This document shows, piece after piece, positions 1-7,081 of a stretch of 46,845 nucleotides of DNA (the stretch's first letter is position 1; every line of letters starts with the position of its first letter). Source of the stretch: a virus; the IMG/VR virus record IMGVR_UViG_3300046616_000022, positions 1 through 46,845 of that record, one strand, 5' to 3'. Below the pieces are notes generated by a model. That model did not search any database. It saw only the letters and a program-made list of their open reading frames with translations, and was not told where the DNA came from. Position numbers and translations under genes: made by a program.

Positions 1-127
1 CAGAAGCGCACAAGCAGGCAGAGCGTGAAGAGGCTGCACTCTGCACTGAGCTTAAGCAGTTGCAGAAGGAATACGACCGGATGACCACACGTCTCGGCGA
101 GATACGTGAGTACATCGTGGCGACCGT
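1..127. repeat. Terminal direct repeat, left copy (assembly overlap)
   Basis: Bases 1-127 are identical to 46719-46845. The repeat lies inside one open coding frame, and joining the two ends restores that frame. An exact length of 127 equals a k-mer size commonly used by short-read assemblers, so this is best read as the overlap left by a circular assembly graph and not as the phage's own terminal repeat. Confidence 0.9.
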
Positions 128-200
128 GGGCAACAATGCAGAGACAGTGATGAATCTGCAGAACCTCAAGAACAAGCACGATTTCATTCGGGTAGACTGA
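1..200 (+). CDS. Coiled-coil early protein, 3' part (gene cut by window ends)
   Basis: This is the C-terminal part of the gene that starts at GTG 46502. The reading frame begins with the codon at 3-5 and stops at TGA 198-200. Joined across the 127-base overlap, the full protein is 138 residues. This part is rich in Glu, Lys and Gln with heptad-like spacing, so a coiled coil is likely, and ends in an Asn/Lys-rich stretch. No known enzyme motif is seen. It is followed after two bases by the next small gene, so it belongs to the early operon. The function is unknown. Confidence 0.8.
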   Translation, partial: EAHKQAEREEAALCTELKQLQKEYDRMTTRLGEIREYIVATVGNNAETVMNLQNLKNKHDFIRVD

Positions 201-202
201 GC

Positions 203-349
203 ATGATGCATGACCGTGAATACGGTGCCACGCGTGGTGGCAGGACTGAACGAGCAGAGCGCGAAGACAGCTTCTTGTCTGCCTTCGGTAACAAGCCGGG
301 TAGTGACCGGCGTAAACAGCGCAGACAGCGCAAAGGATGGGAAGACTAA
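203..349 (+). CDS. Small basic hypothetical protein
   Basis: A 48-codon frame starts with two ATG codons at 203 and 206, three bases after the previous stop, and ends TAA at 347-349. Its stop overlaps the next start (TAATG), which is typical of coupled phage genes. The product is very basic at its C-terminus, with a run of Arg, Gln and Lys residues, so nucleic-acid binding is possible but unproven. I recognise no family. The tight packing between two clear genes is the main reason to call it. Confidence 0.6.
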   Translation: MMHDREYGATRGGRTERAEREDSFLSAFGNKPGSDRRKQRRQRKGWED

Positions 350-846
350 TGTCCCAAGGTGTGTGCAATCACAGCACGATTGAAGGTCAGTCGGAGTATG
401 TGATATTCGGCACGTATGAGCCGGATACAGCAGAGCAGTTCCTACAGGTGGTCGGCAAGCCATTCAAGCGGCTTAGGGTATGCGACGGTAAGGATCAAGA
501 AGGCCCAGCCTTCCTAGTTCCCGCTGACCTCATGACTGCAGTGGACAAAGCTGGCTGCTTACATGGTATCCCTACAGTGACGTTCTTGCAGCGCAGTGAT
601 GCGCGTGGCCGTAGAGCGGCATGGGTTATCAACACCGCTACATTTGAGGAGACCTACATAGGTCACTTCACAGAGACACAGCTTGGCCCAAGAGTGGGCG
701 AGGCATACACATACGACCCTATGACTAGGACGTATTTCGTAATGGTTAAACCGCACAATGCAGCGGCGCGACCATTGCAGAAGTTCAGCCGGGATGAGCT
801 GGCTGAGTATCGTGCATACAGGGAACGTGTAGAGCGCAAGTCTTAA
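349..846 (+). CDS. Hypothetical early protein, 165 aa
   Basis: I prefer the ATG at 349 over the in-frame ATG at 337. It overlaps the upstream stop as TAATG and has AAAGGA about 11 bases before it. The protein is mixed alpha/beta in character, with no membrane segment, signal peptide or known motif. It is the last gene before the phage promoter at 856, so it probably closes the early transcription unit. The function is unknown. Confidence 0.75.
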   Translation: MSQGVCNHSTIEGQSEYVIFGTYEPDTAEQFLQVVGKPFKRLRVCDGKDQEGPAFLVPADLMTAVDKAGCLHGIPTVTFLQRSDARGRRAAWVINTATFEETYIGHFTETQLGPRVGEAYTYDPMTRTYFVMVKPHNAAARPLQKFSRDELAEYRAYRERVERKS

Positions 847-855
847 AGCGCTTTT

Positions 856-874
856 CCCTGCCTATAAGGAATAC
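856..874 (+). promoter_or_regulatory. Phage RNA polymerase promoter P1
   Basis: The core CCCTGCCTATAAGGAATA is one of six near-identical copies in this genome, each in a gap before a gene block or at the genome end. The CTATAAGG part resembles the CTATAGGG initiation region of T7 promoters. P1 heads the middle (replication) block. The transcription start is inferred to be just after CTATA and has not been shown. Confidence 0.8.
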
Positions 875-943
875 CAACGCAAAGCGCAAGCAGGCGTATG
901 CGGCGGTTAATCAATCATTATCATAGCTATGGAAGGAATATAC

Positions 944-1423
944 ATGTCTGATCTGGACCTCTTGAACGATCTCGGCCTCACCTCTGGCAACGAAGATGGT
1001 GCACCTGTTGAGGGTGATGTAGTCGAAGGCGTCGAAGCCGAAGCTGCTACCCGCGCCAAGCGCACTGAAATCAAGATCGTCGGCACGATTGCTAAGCAGT
1101 CTGGTCTGCTTCCGGCCCGTGCACCGTCTGGTGGTGGCTTCGGTGAGCGTGGCTCTAAGTACCCGTTCGAGTCGCTGGCTGAGCCGACGCTTGACGGCGA
1201 AGGCAATCCGACTGCATTCGACTTCTTCGAAGTCAAGCTTACGGACGTTGAGAACGCCGACGCCAAGAAGCTGCAGGGTGCCATTCAGGCAGCAGTGGCT
1301 GCACAGAATAAGACCAACAAGACCGAAGGCAATGGTATCAAGTACGTATCCCGTACTGTCCTCGGCGAAGACGGTTCGTATGTCGGCGCTGCCGTCTATC
1401 GTACTGACAAATACGCTGAGTAA
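944..1423 (+). CDS. Acidic hypothetical protein, first middle gene
   Basis: The ATG at 944 has GGAAGG seven bases upstream; the in-frame ATG at 929 lacks such a site. The product has 159 residues. Its first 40 residues are strongly acidic and contain a Leu-Asn-Asp-Leu-Gly-Leu run, which echoes the acidic tail of the ssDNA-binding protein at 12228. The rest looks like a compact soluble domain with Lys-rich patches. It is the first gene behind promoter P1, so it should be made early and strongly by the phage polymerase. No family is recognised; a DNA-binding or host-interaction role is only a guess. Confidence 0.8.
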   Translation: MSDLDLLNDLGLTSGNEDGAPVEGDVVEGVEAEAATRAKRTEIKIVGTIAKQSGLLPARAPSGGGFGERGSKYPFESLAEPTLDGEGNPTAFDFFEVKLTDVENADAKKLQGAIQAAVAAQNKTNKTEGNGIKYVSRTVLGEDGSYVGAAVYRTDKYAE

Positions 1424-1433
1424 TCAGCGCTTA

Positions 1434-1448
1434 GCCTGCTGAACAGGC
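1434..1448 (+). other. Small hairpin after the first middle gene
   Basis: GCCTG and CAGGC pair around a CTGAA loop, directly after the stop of the 944 gene. It is the first of several stems in the 213-base gap 1424-1636. It lacks a T-run, so it is not a standard terminator. Confidence 0.4.
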
Positions 1449-1457
1449 AAATGTAGA

Positions 1458-1522
1458 TAGTGAGCGGCGATGTTGCGATGTGTCGCCTTAATGACTGCCT
1501 AAGAGAGGTGCAGCGCTCACTA
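1458..1522 (+). ncRNA. Branched RNA structure, upstream domain
   Basis: TAGTGAGCG at 1458-1466 is the exact reverse complement of CGCTCACTA at 1514-1522. Inside, GGCGA and TCGCC form a smaller hairpin. Together they make a closed domain with at least one internal arm. It abuts the larger stem domain that begins at 1522. No coding frame fits this stretch. The role is unknown; it may act as one unit with the next domain. Confidence 0.5.
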
Positions 1523-1612
1523 CCTACTGATATTGGAATACACTTAGGCCCGCATGGCCGGATACAGGACGCTGTATCTAAAGTAAGTGTGTTTCAGTAT
1601 CAGTAGGTTTTT
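1522..1612 (+). ncRNA. Long-stem structured RNA element with internal hairpins
   Basis: Bases 1523-1546 pair with 1584-1607 over 24 positions. The three positions that are not Watson-Crick are all G-U pairs, and A1522-T1608 extends the helix to 25. Inside lie GGCC-CGCAT-GGCC and a seven-pair stem GATACAG/CTGTATC with a four-base loop. The stem ends in TTTTT (1608-1612). It sits between the 944 and 1637 genes. It could be a terminator or attenuator, an RNase III processing site (the helix is long enough), or a stable small RNA. Keeping only G-U exceptions suggests selection for RNA pairing. Confidence 0.7.
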
Positions 1613-1636
1613 GTGCAAACGTGAAAGGATATCAAA

Positions 1637-2146
1637 ATGTTTGCAGACATGGCAGGACTTCATGCGCAGGGTTACTATGAAAAAGCCAAGTATTGGGACA
1701 GTCAGCCAAAGGAAGCTGAAGTCTCTTCAAGTGCAGCCGAGAAGTCAAAGACAGTTGAAAGACTGTTGATCGAGCTGGTGCACTCTGAAGTTATTCCAGC
1801 TACCCGCAAGTTGCTGCAGAGTATCCGGCCGTTTAGCTGGAACAGCAGTGACGAGGCGATTGAGTATCTGCGAGGCATTCTACCTAAAGAGCGCATCGTA
1901 GACTTGTGGGAGTTTGCAGACGCTTGCTCTTTGCAGTCTCCGCAACAGTTTGCAGAACGCGCTGTAGCTACACTCGGTATCGGCAAGGACATGTTCTGGT
2001 GCATGATCGTGCACTACGCATTCTGGCAAGGTCTTCGCGACTACAAGGCAGTGCATGGCGGGTATGGCCCGAATGACATGACTGCATACCTGTATGCAAT
2101 GCTCACCTGTGATAATCCGGGTGAAGAAATTCGTAAGGACTTCTAA
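1637..2146 (+). CDS. Hypothetical protein, 169 aa
   Basis: It starts at ATG 1637 behind AAAGGATAT and follows the structured RNA element. The product is soluble and mainly helical, with a short acidic/Lys-rich N-terminal segment and a C-terminal half rich in aromatic residues. I see no known motif, signal peptide or membrane helix. Its stop overlaps the start of a tiny membrane peptide gene at 2146. The function is unknown; the context is the lysis and replication part of the middle operon. Confidence 0.8.
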   Translation: MFADMAGLHAQGYYEKAKYWDSQPKEAEVSSSAAEKSKTVERLLIELVHSEVIPATRKLLQSIRPFSWNSSDEAIEYLRGILPKERIVDLWEFADACSLQSPQQFAERAVATLGIGKDMFWCMIVHYAFWQGLRDYKAVHGGYGPNDMTAYLYAMLTCDNPGEEIRKDF

Positions 2147-2223
2147 TGGTGTCCGGACTCGGTTTAACAATCTTCCTCATCCTCGTGATGATGGCAGAGC
2201 ACGAAAGGAATAAACATGGATAG
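2146..2223 (+). CDS. Tiny membrane peptide, possible lysis helper
   Basis: A 25-codon frame starts in the stop of the upstream gene (TAATG) and runs eight bases into the endolysin gene. Residues 4-16 are almost all hydrophobic (Gly-Leu-Gly-Leu-Thr-Ile-Phe-Leu-Ile-Leu-Val-Met-Met), enough for a short membrane segment, followed by a charged tail. Start and stop are both overlapped by neighbours, as expected for a coupled gene. The position before the endolysin suggests a holin-like or regulatory role, but the size makes this uncertain; it could be a spacer or leader frame. Confidence 0.4.
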   Translation: MVSGLGLTIFLILVMMAEHERNKHG

Positions 2224-3004
2224 GTCAATTCCAGCAGCAGCGGGCGCTATTCTCGCTTTCATCTACAAAGGTGAGAGCGGTGGCGACTACAACAAGCTTA
2301 GTGCAGGCGCTGAGAAGCGTTGGAAGTACAAGCTGACCAGTTGCACAATCAATGAAGTGCTCGATAAGTTTGGCAATGCTGCCAATCGTAAGACACTCGG
2401 TATGATTTCCTCGGCAGCAGGTGCACCACAGATCATCAATAAGACCCTTGCTACGCTTAAGGCTAAGCTAGGTCTTACCGGTAAGGAGAAGTTCGATGCG
2501 AACATGCAGGACCGTCTCGCGTACCAGCTTCTACGAGACCGTGGTTACGACGCGTGGGTTAGTGGGCGTATTGGCACGGTGGAGTTCGCAAAGCGACTTG
2601 CGCAAGAGTGGGCAAGCCTACCGGTACTCGCCGGAACCAAGAACGCCAAGGGCGTCAACATCAAGCGTGGTTCAGGATACTACGACGGTGACGGGCTGAA
2701 CTCAGCTAAGCACGTGTCGGCTGATATCTTCGAGCACGTACTTGAAGATGCTTTGGCTAACAAGCAGGTAGCTGTAGTTGTTACACCTGCCAACACGAAA
2801 CCTGTAGCGACTACAAAGTACGTTGCGGCTGCTTCAACTGCCGTGGCTGTGGTTGGTGGTGCCAATGAGGCAGTACAGACTGTTACAGACTGGCAGCCGG
2901 TAATTGAACTCGCTTCAACTGTTGGACGATATGGTCCTATCGCTGCAGCCGTCATCGTAGGTGGTATAGCTGCCGTGGTGATTGCCAAGAAAGTTTGGAA
3001 GTGA
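2216..3004 (+). CDS. Endolysin, lambda-R-like muramidase with C-terminal membrane anchor
   Basis: Residues 15-150 resemble the lambda R type of phage muramidase. They carry a Gly-Glu-Ser-Gly-Gly segment with the likely catalytic Glu20, a Ser-Ser-Ala-Ala-Gly-Ala-Pro-Gln-Ile segment that matches the SSAAG-Q region of R, and a Gln-Glu-Trp-Ala-Ser-Leu-Pro segment near residue 130. It should cut peptidoglycan glycan strands. Residues 180-225 are an Ala/Val/Thr-rich linker. Residues 239-259 form a hydrophobic helix ending in basic residues, so the enzyme is probably membrane-anchored at its C-terminus. The start is ATG 2216 behind GAAAGGAATAAAC. The spanin genes follow at once, forming a lysis cassette upstream of the primase; T7 keeps its spanins next to the terminase. 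Confidence 0.8.
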   Translation: MDRSIPAAAGAILAFIYKGESGGDYNKLSAGAEKRWKYKLTSCTINEVLDKFGNAANRKTLGMISSAAGAPQIINKTLATLKAKLGLTGKEKFDANMQDRLAYQLLRDRGYDAWVSGRIGTVEFAKRLAQEWASLPVLAGTKNAKGVNIKRGSGYYDGDGLNSAKHVSADIFEHVLEDALANKQVAVVVTPANTKPVATTKYVAAASTAVAVVGGANEAVQTVTDWQPVIELASTVGRYGPIAAAVIVGGIAAVVIAKKVWK

Positions 3005-3271
3005 GTGATGCTGAGCATGCTAGCTTTGATGTGGCAGGCTATTGGCGGCAACAAGCTATTGCCCTACATCGTCGTGGTCCTGATATTGATGGTGATCCTA
3101 TGTACCGTCTACCTCCAAGGCCGTACTGCAGGAACTACCGGCGAGAAAACGAAGCGTCTTGGCGACTCGTTAAACCGCCTGCACAAGGAAGCTCAAGATC
3201 GTGCACGTATTGAAAGTATGTCTAGTAGCGCTGCTCGTGAGCAGTTGCGCAAGCGTTGGAAGCAACATTAG
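3005..3271 (+). CDS. Inner-membrane spanin (Rz-like)
   Basis: The frame begins with GTG 3005 then ATG 3008, directly after the endolysin stop. Residues 18-37 form one strong transmembrane helix. It is followed by a periplasmic, charged, helix-prone segment rich in Arg, Glu and Lys, the layout of an i-spanin. The partner Rz1 gene starts inside this gene at 3201 in another frame, which is the classic Rz/Rz1 arrangement. Its role is to join the inner and outer membranes at the last step of lysis. At 88 residues it is shorter than lambda Rz, within the range of phage spanins. Confidence 0.85.
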   Translation: MMLSMLALMWQAIGGNKLLPYIVVVLILMVILCTVYLQGRTAGTTGEKTKRLGDSLNRLHKEAQDRARIESMSSSAAREQLRKRWKQH

Positions 3272-3410
3272 TCAGTGCGGGCCTAATGATAAAGCCATTA
3301 GGCTCACTGATGAACAGATAAGCAGCATGTCCGACCAGCAGGTTACGGACGTGCTAGCACTCAACGAGTCTTTAGCTAAGCGTGGTTGCGCTCTGCCTAA
3401 CAAGGATTGA
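3201..3410 (+). CDS. Outer-membrane lipoprotein spanin (Rz1-like)
   Basis: The gene starts at GTG 3201 within the Rz gene, with AAGGA about ten bases upstream. The N-terminus has a short hydrophobic run ending in a lipobox (Leu-Val-Ser-Ser-Cys, Cys at residue 16), so the mature protein should be a lipid-anchored outer-membrane subunit. It has 69 residues before processing. The overlap with Rz, and Rz1 continuing past the Rz stop, identify it as an o-spanin even without sequence similarity. This also shows that the host is diderm. Confidence 0.85.
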   Translation: MHVLKVCLVALLVSSCASVGSNISQCGPNDKAIRLTDEQISSMSDQQVTDVLALNESLAKRGCALPNKD

Positions 3411-3419
3411 GTATGGCTG

Positions 3420-4355
3420 ATGAAGATAACAGAGGCGAACTTCGTAACGCTAGCGAAGAGCCTCACTCTGAACGGCAAGAAGAAGTATACGCACTGTGGG
3501 TCAAGTCCTTCTATGACGTTGTACAACGGCGTTATGCGGATAACAGCGTATTGTCATCGGTGCGAGGCGAGGTTTCATTCCCAGAGGGAGGGACTTATAC
3601 CGCTCGCCTCTCTTCAAGAGTACCAGCGCCAGCCTACTCGATCGACGCTGCTGTTACCAGAGGATGCGAGCAAGGACTTCAAGGCAGCAGAGCCGATTTC
3701 ATTATTGTGGATGACGTGGCTGCTGAAGGGTGGGATTTCAGCGACATTGAGAGACGTGTACTCGCTCACTTGGTCGAAGAAGTATGGTCGGGCGCTCCTG
3801 CCAGTGTACTCATCGACGGGGAACATTACCGACCTAGTGCTGAGAGCCTTACTACCCAATCAGAAGCCGAAGTATTTGATGGACTCAGTATCCCCGAATA
3901 CTTCCGTGTTCCTGAGCAAGCAAAGCCGGGCTCAATTTCTAAGCGTGGATACAAGTCTGTACCTATACGACGTGGTGATAGTAGAGGACGTACTAAGCGC
4001 AATCCGAGTGGGCGAGTTCCTACCGACAGGGAGCTTACTCGGTACGAGCGCCAGTCAGGGCAAACTAGAGCGTGTGTTGCAACACTCTTCGGAATTAAAA
4101 CAGCCGCGTGTAGGGCTGTGGCTGGATCCAGATCAGGCTGGTGTAGCAGGGAATGCAAAACTGCGGCGTACGCTGGACTTGTTTGGCCTAGAGTACGGGA
4201 TCATAAGCAGCCCGAAAGACCCGAAGAACATAACTGACAGTGAGATTATTAGGAGGCTAGCAAGTGATAGATATCATCCTCTTGCGGATTATGAAGCAGA
4301 GGAAGGACTTTCTTATACTGCATCCTCTCATTCATCCGGAGGCATTGCAGGCTGA
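3420..4355 (+). CDS. DNA primase (zinc-binding and TOPRIM domains)
   Basis: The 311-residue protein has a His25/Cys26 and Cys45-x2-Cys48 cluster suited to bind zinc, like the N-terminal finger of T7 gp4 primase. A TOPRIM domain follows: Val-Ile-Val-Glu-Asp with Glu189, and Leu-Asp-Pro-Asp with Asp236 and Asp238. It should make RNA primers for lagging-strand synthesis. Unlike T7 gp4, the helicase is a separate gene, as in phiKMV-like phages. The start is ATG 3420, as no better in-frame start exists upstream. The 3' end overlaps the helicase gene by 92 bases. A long open frame in another phase covers most of the gene and is taken to be non-coding. Confidence 0.9.
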   Translation: MKITEANFVTLAKSLTLNGKKKYTHCGSSPSMTLYNGVMRITAYCHRCEARFHSQREGLIPLASLQEYQRQPTRSTLLLPEDASKDFKAAEPISLLWMTWLLKGGISATLRDVYSLTWSKKYGRALLPVYSSTGNITDLVLRALLPNQKPKYLMDSVSPNTSVFLSKQSRAQFLSVDTSLYLYDVVIVEDVLSAIRVGEFLPTGSLLGTSASQGKLERVLQHSSELKQPRVGLWLDPDQAGVAGNAKLRRTLDLFGLEYGIISSPKDPKNITDSEIIRRLASDRYHPLADYEAEEGLSYTASSHSSGGIAG

Positions 4356-5550
4356 GACAGCCGCGTTGATTGCGGACTTCAAGCGATATTATGAGGGGTT
4401 CCCCTCTCATGATAGCATAGACATAACAACCTTCATGACACGCTTCCCCGGCTGGCATAAGGGTATCACGGATGAGAAGGTGCGTGAGTATGCTCGCATT
4501 ATGGCGAACGTCACAAAGATCGATGCAGACGATGACCAGAAGGCATTCATCCTTACGGAACTCGCTGATATGGACGTATCGCTCCGCCTTGCCAATGTCG
4601 TGGCGCAGTACAATGAGGGAGAGGTTGAAGATCTGATGGGCACCCTCGGTGACACTATGGACAAGTACCGTAGGTCACGAGGGATCAAGCAGATCAAGTA
4701 TATCGACACTCCGATCAAGGACTTGTTGCGGGAGGATACGAACAATGAAGGCGTCGCATGGAGACTCAATACCCTTAACAACCACATGCGCAAGCTTAGA
4801 CCCGGTGATTTCGGCATTATTGCCGCTAGACCGGATCAGGGGAAGACTAGTTTTATTGCCAGTGAAGTCAGCTTCATGGCACCACAACTCCCCGCCGATA
4901 AAAACGTCCTGTGGCTTAACAACGAAGGACTAGGCCGCAGGCTTATTCCGCGTTACTGGCAAGCAGCATTGAACCTTACCGTGCCTGAGATGGTGGCGCT
5001 AAGCAACGCTGACAAGCTGGAAGAGCAGTACCTGAAAGTCATGGGTAGGTTCGACCGTATTCGAGTAATCGATGTACACGGTCTGAATAACTCACAGGTT
5101 GAACTGATCATCGAGAGTAATAACCCCGGTGTGATCGTCTATGATATGATCGATAACATTGGAGGGTTCGGTGACAGCGCTCGTACTGATCTTAAACTGG
5201 AGAGCATGTACCAGTGGGGTCGAGACAGATCCGTTAAGTATGAGACTATTGGGCTGGCGACAAGTCAGATTAGCGCGGAGGGACACGACCTACGTTTTCC
5301 GGGTCTCTCCATGCTCAAAGATAGTAAGACTGGCAAGCAAGGCGCATGTGATTTCCAGCTAATGATCGGGTCGGTAACGGCTGATAAGATGCTGGCTGCT
5401 AGCCGCTTCCTTAGTCTACCCAAGAATAAGTTGCGCCTACCTAGTGGCGCGCAGAGTCCTGATGCTGAGGTGCACTTCGATGTGTTCCGTAGCCGGTTCA
5501 AGGACATGATTATAAATCCAGACACAGGAGTTAGTGACCGTGGCGAATGA
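4264..5550 (+). CDS. Replicative DNA helicase (DnaB/gp4 type)
   Basis: The 428-residue protein has a helical N-terminal region (to about 150) and a RecA-fold ATPase. The Walker A segment is Arg-Pro-Asp-Gln-Gly-Lys-Thr-Ser with Lys194, and the Walker B strand is Val-Ile-Val-Tyr-Asp. This is the hexameric 5'-3' helicase that opens the replication fork for the polymerase. The GTG start at 4264 is supported by an AGGAGG site eight bases upstream; the next ATG at 4291 lacks one. The gene overlaps the primase by 92 bases, so translation is probably coupled and the two proteins likely work as a primosome. Confidence 0.92.
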   Translation: MIDIILLRIMKQRKDFLILHPLIHPEALQAETAALIADFKRYYEGFPSHDSIDITTFMTRFPGWHKGITDEKVREYARIMANVTKIDADDDQKAFILTELADMDVSLRLANVVAQYNEGEVEDLMGTLGDTMDKYRRSRGIKQIKYIDTPIKDLLREDTNNEGVAWRLNTLNNHMRKLRPGDFGIIAARPDQGKTSFIASEVSFMAPQLPADKNVLWLNNEGLGRRLIPRYWQAALNLTVPEMVALSNADKLEEQYLKVMGRFDRIRVIDVHGLNNSQVELIIESNNPGVIVYDMIDNIGGFGDSARTDLKLESMYQWGRDRSVKYETIGLATSQISAEGHDLRFPGLSMLKDSKTGKQGACDFQLMIGSVTADKMLAASRFLSLPKNKLRLPSGAQSPDAEVHFDVFRSRFKDMIINPDTGVSDRGE

Positions 5551-7072
5551 AGTCAAGATCACTACCGGTAAGGCCCCTACCCTGCCCAAGGCTGCAAAGC
5601 CGACGGTAGGCGGGACTGTACCAAGCCCGGATACATTCCGGGAGACAGCAAAGGGTCGAGCATTCATCCTCACTGCTGCACAGAACAACACGAAGGTACA
5701 TACGAAACTCTGGAACAACCTTGTAGCGCTCGCTAAGAAGCGGAAAGCGCAGATCATGGTCAGCCGGATTACGTATAACAAGAATGGGTTCCAGAACGCC
5801 ACGAAGGATGCACTGTCCAGTGGTGATGAGGAGATGTGGTTCGATGAACGGGTGCTACCATACATCCAAGACTATCAAGTCAAACTTGCACCCGGTCTGG
5901 TTTTCGCAGCTGAGTTGGACATTCTTCCAACGGCTAAAGATCCGCTCAGTGGATTGGACAACTATACAGGCACCAACTCGATGGTTGTCCCGCATCCCAA
6001 GGTACACATGCGTTCGTACGCTGGACTCCTATCGGGTCAAGACCAACGATTTGGGTATACTACTGGAGCGTGTACGCTACGCAACTACGTCGATAGACGG
6101 GCCGGGCAGATCGCGAGCTATCACCACGTATACGGTGCTCTCTGGGTCGAGGTCGCCGAGGATGGAACATGGTTTTCTAGGCAGATCAATGCCGAGGACG
6201 ATGGGTCTTTCTTCGAACTTGATACGTTCGTCGCGAATGGCAAGTGTATGGACACTGGAAGTGATTGGGTCGCTAAACGATTCGCAGATACGACCGGCAG
6301 AGTTCTCAACCTTGGAGATGTTCACGCCGAGAAGATGGATGCAGCATCCTTTAAGACAGCAATGTCTATTGTATCAGAGCTTGACCTAACGCACGTCGTT
6401 ATTCATGACCTGCTCGACTTCGAAGCTCGTAACCATCACAATCTGAAAGACCCGTTCTTCATTGCTGACCAGCACTTCAACGGTATGAATACCGTAGAGG
6501 GCAACTTCCTGCACGCGGCTACAGTGCTTAGCGAGATTGAGCGAGTATCTAAGGGTGCGCTGATGGTGGTCGTACGTTCGAACCATGACCAAGCGTTTGA
6601 ACGCTGGCTGCGAGAGTTCGATGGTAAGGCGGACCCTGCTAACGCTAGGTTCTACCATTGGCACATGTTCCTTGCATACCAGCACATAGAGAACGGGCAG
6701 AAGTACGACGCCTTCTGGTCTGCACTGACAAATGCTGCCTGCAAGATGGGGTCTGATCCGCTCGGATGGGTAAACGTCAAGGAGGACGATAGCTATGTCA
6801 TTCACGGCATTGAGCTTGGCTTACACGGCCATCTCGGTCCAAACGGGTCTAGGGGTAGTCCAAAGGGATATCGCCAACTCGGACGTAAGCTTAATACGGG
6901 ACACACGCATAGCGCTGGAATCATTGACGGAGTATGGACTGCAGGCGTGCTTGCGTCCCTCAACATGGGCTATAATAAAGGCCCGTCATCTTGGTCCCAC
7001 AGCCACATTCTTACACACCCAAATGGCAAGCGACAGATGATCACTTGCAAGGGTGATCGCTGGAGAGCATAG
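5540..7072 (+). CDS. Calcineurin-like phosphoesterase, probable DNA-degrading enzyme
   Basis: The 510-residue protein carries metallophosphoesterase signatures in its second half: Leu-Gly-Asp-Val-His near residue 260, an Asp-rich segment near 295, Ser-Asn-His-Asp (a GNHD variant) near 350, Gly-Leu-His-Gly-His near 430, and Gly-His-Thr-His near 460. These bind two metal ions. The long N-terminal region and overall plan resemble the A1 protein of T5-like phages, which is needed for host DNA breakdown, so a nuclease role is likely but inferred. I prefer GTG 5540 to GTG 5534 because GGAG (5527-5530) is then nine bases away. It overlaps the helicase end by eleven bases. Confidence 0.75.
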   Translation: MANEVKITTGKAPTLPKAAKPTVGGTVPSPDTFRETAKGRAFILTAAQNNTKVHTKLWNNLVALAKKRKAQIMVSRITYNKNGFQNATKDALSSGDEEMWFDERVLPYIQDYQVKLAPGLVFAAELDILPTAKDPLSGLDNYTGTNSMVVPHPKVHMRSYAGLLSGQDQRFGYTTGACTLRNYVDRRAGQIASYHHVYGALWVEVAEDGTWFSRQINAEDDGSFFELDTFVANGKCMDTGSDWVAKRFADTTGRVLNLGDVHAEKMDAASFKTAMSIVSELDLTHVVIHDLLDFEARNHHNLKDPFFIADQHFNGMNTVEGNFLHAATVLSEIERVSKGALMVVVRSNHDQAFERWLREFDGKADPANARFYHWHMFLAYQHIENGQKYDAFWSALTNAACKMGSDPLGWVNVKEDDSYVIHGIELGLHGHLGPNGSRGSPKGYRQLGRKLNTGHTHSAGIIDGVWTAGVLASLNMGYNKGPSSWSHSHILTHPNGKRQMITCKGDRWRA

Positions 7073-7081
7073 GAGTTATAC

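Noticed and set aside
3407-4237. Open frame of 276 codons in another phase over the primase gene
   Set aside because: The primase frame carries the zinc and TOPRIM residues. The overlapping frame has no known motif and its composition looks like an out-of-phase reading.
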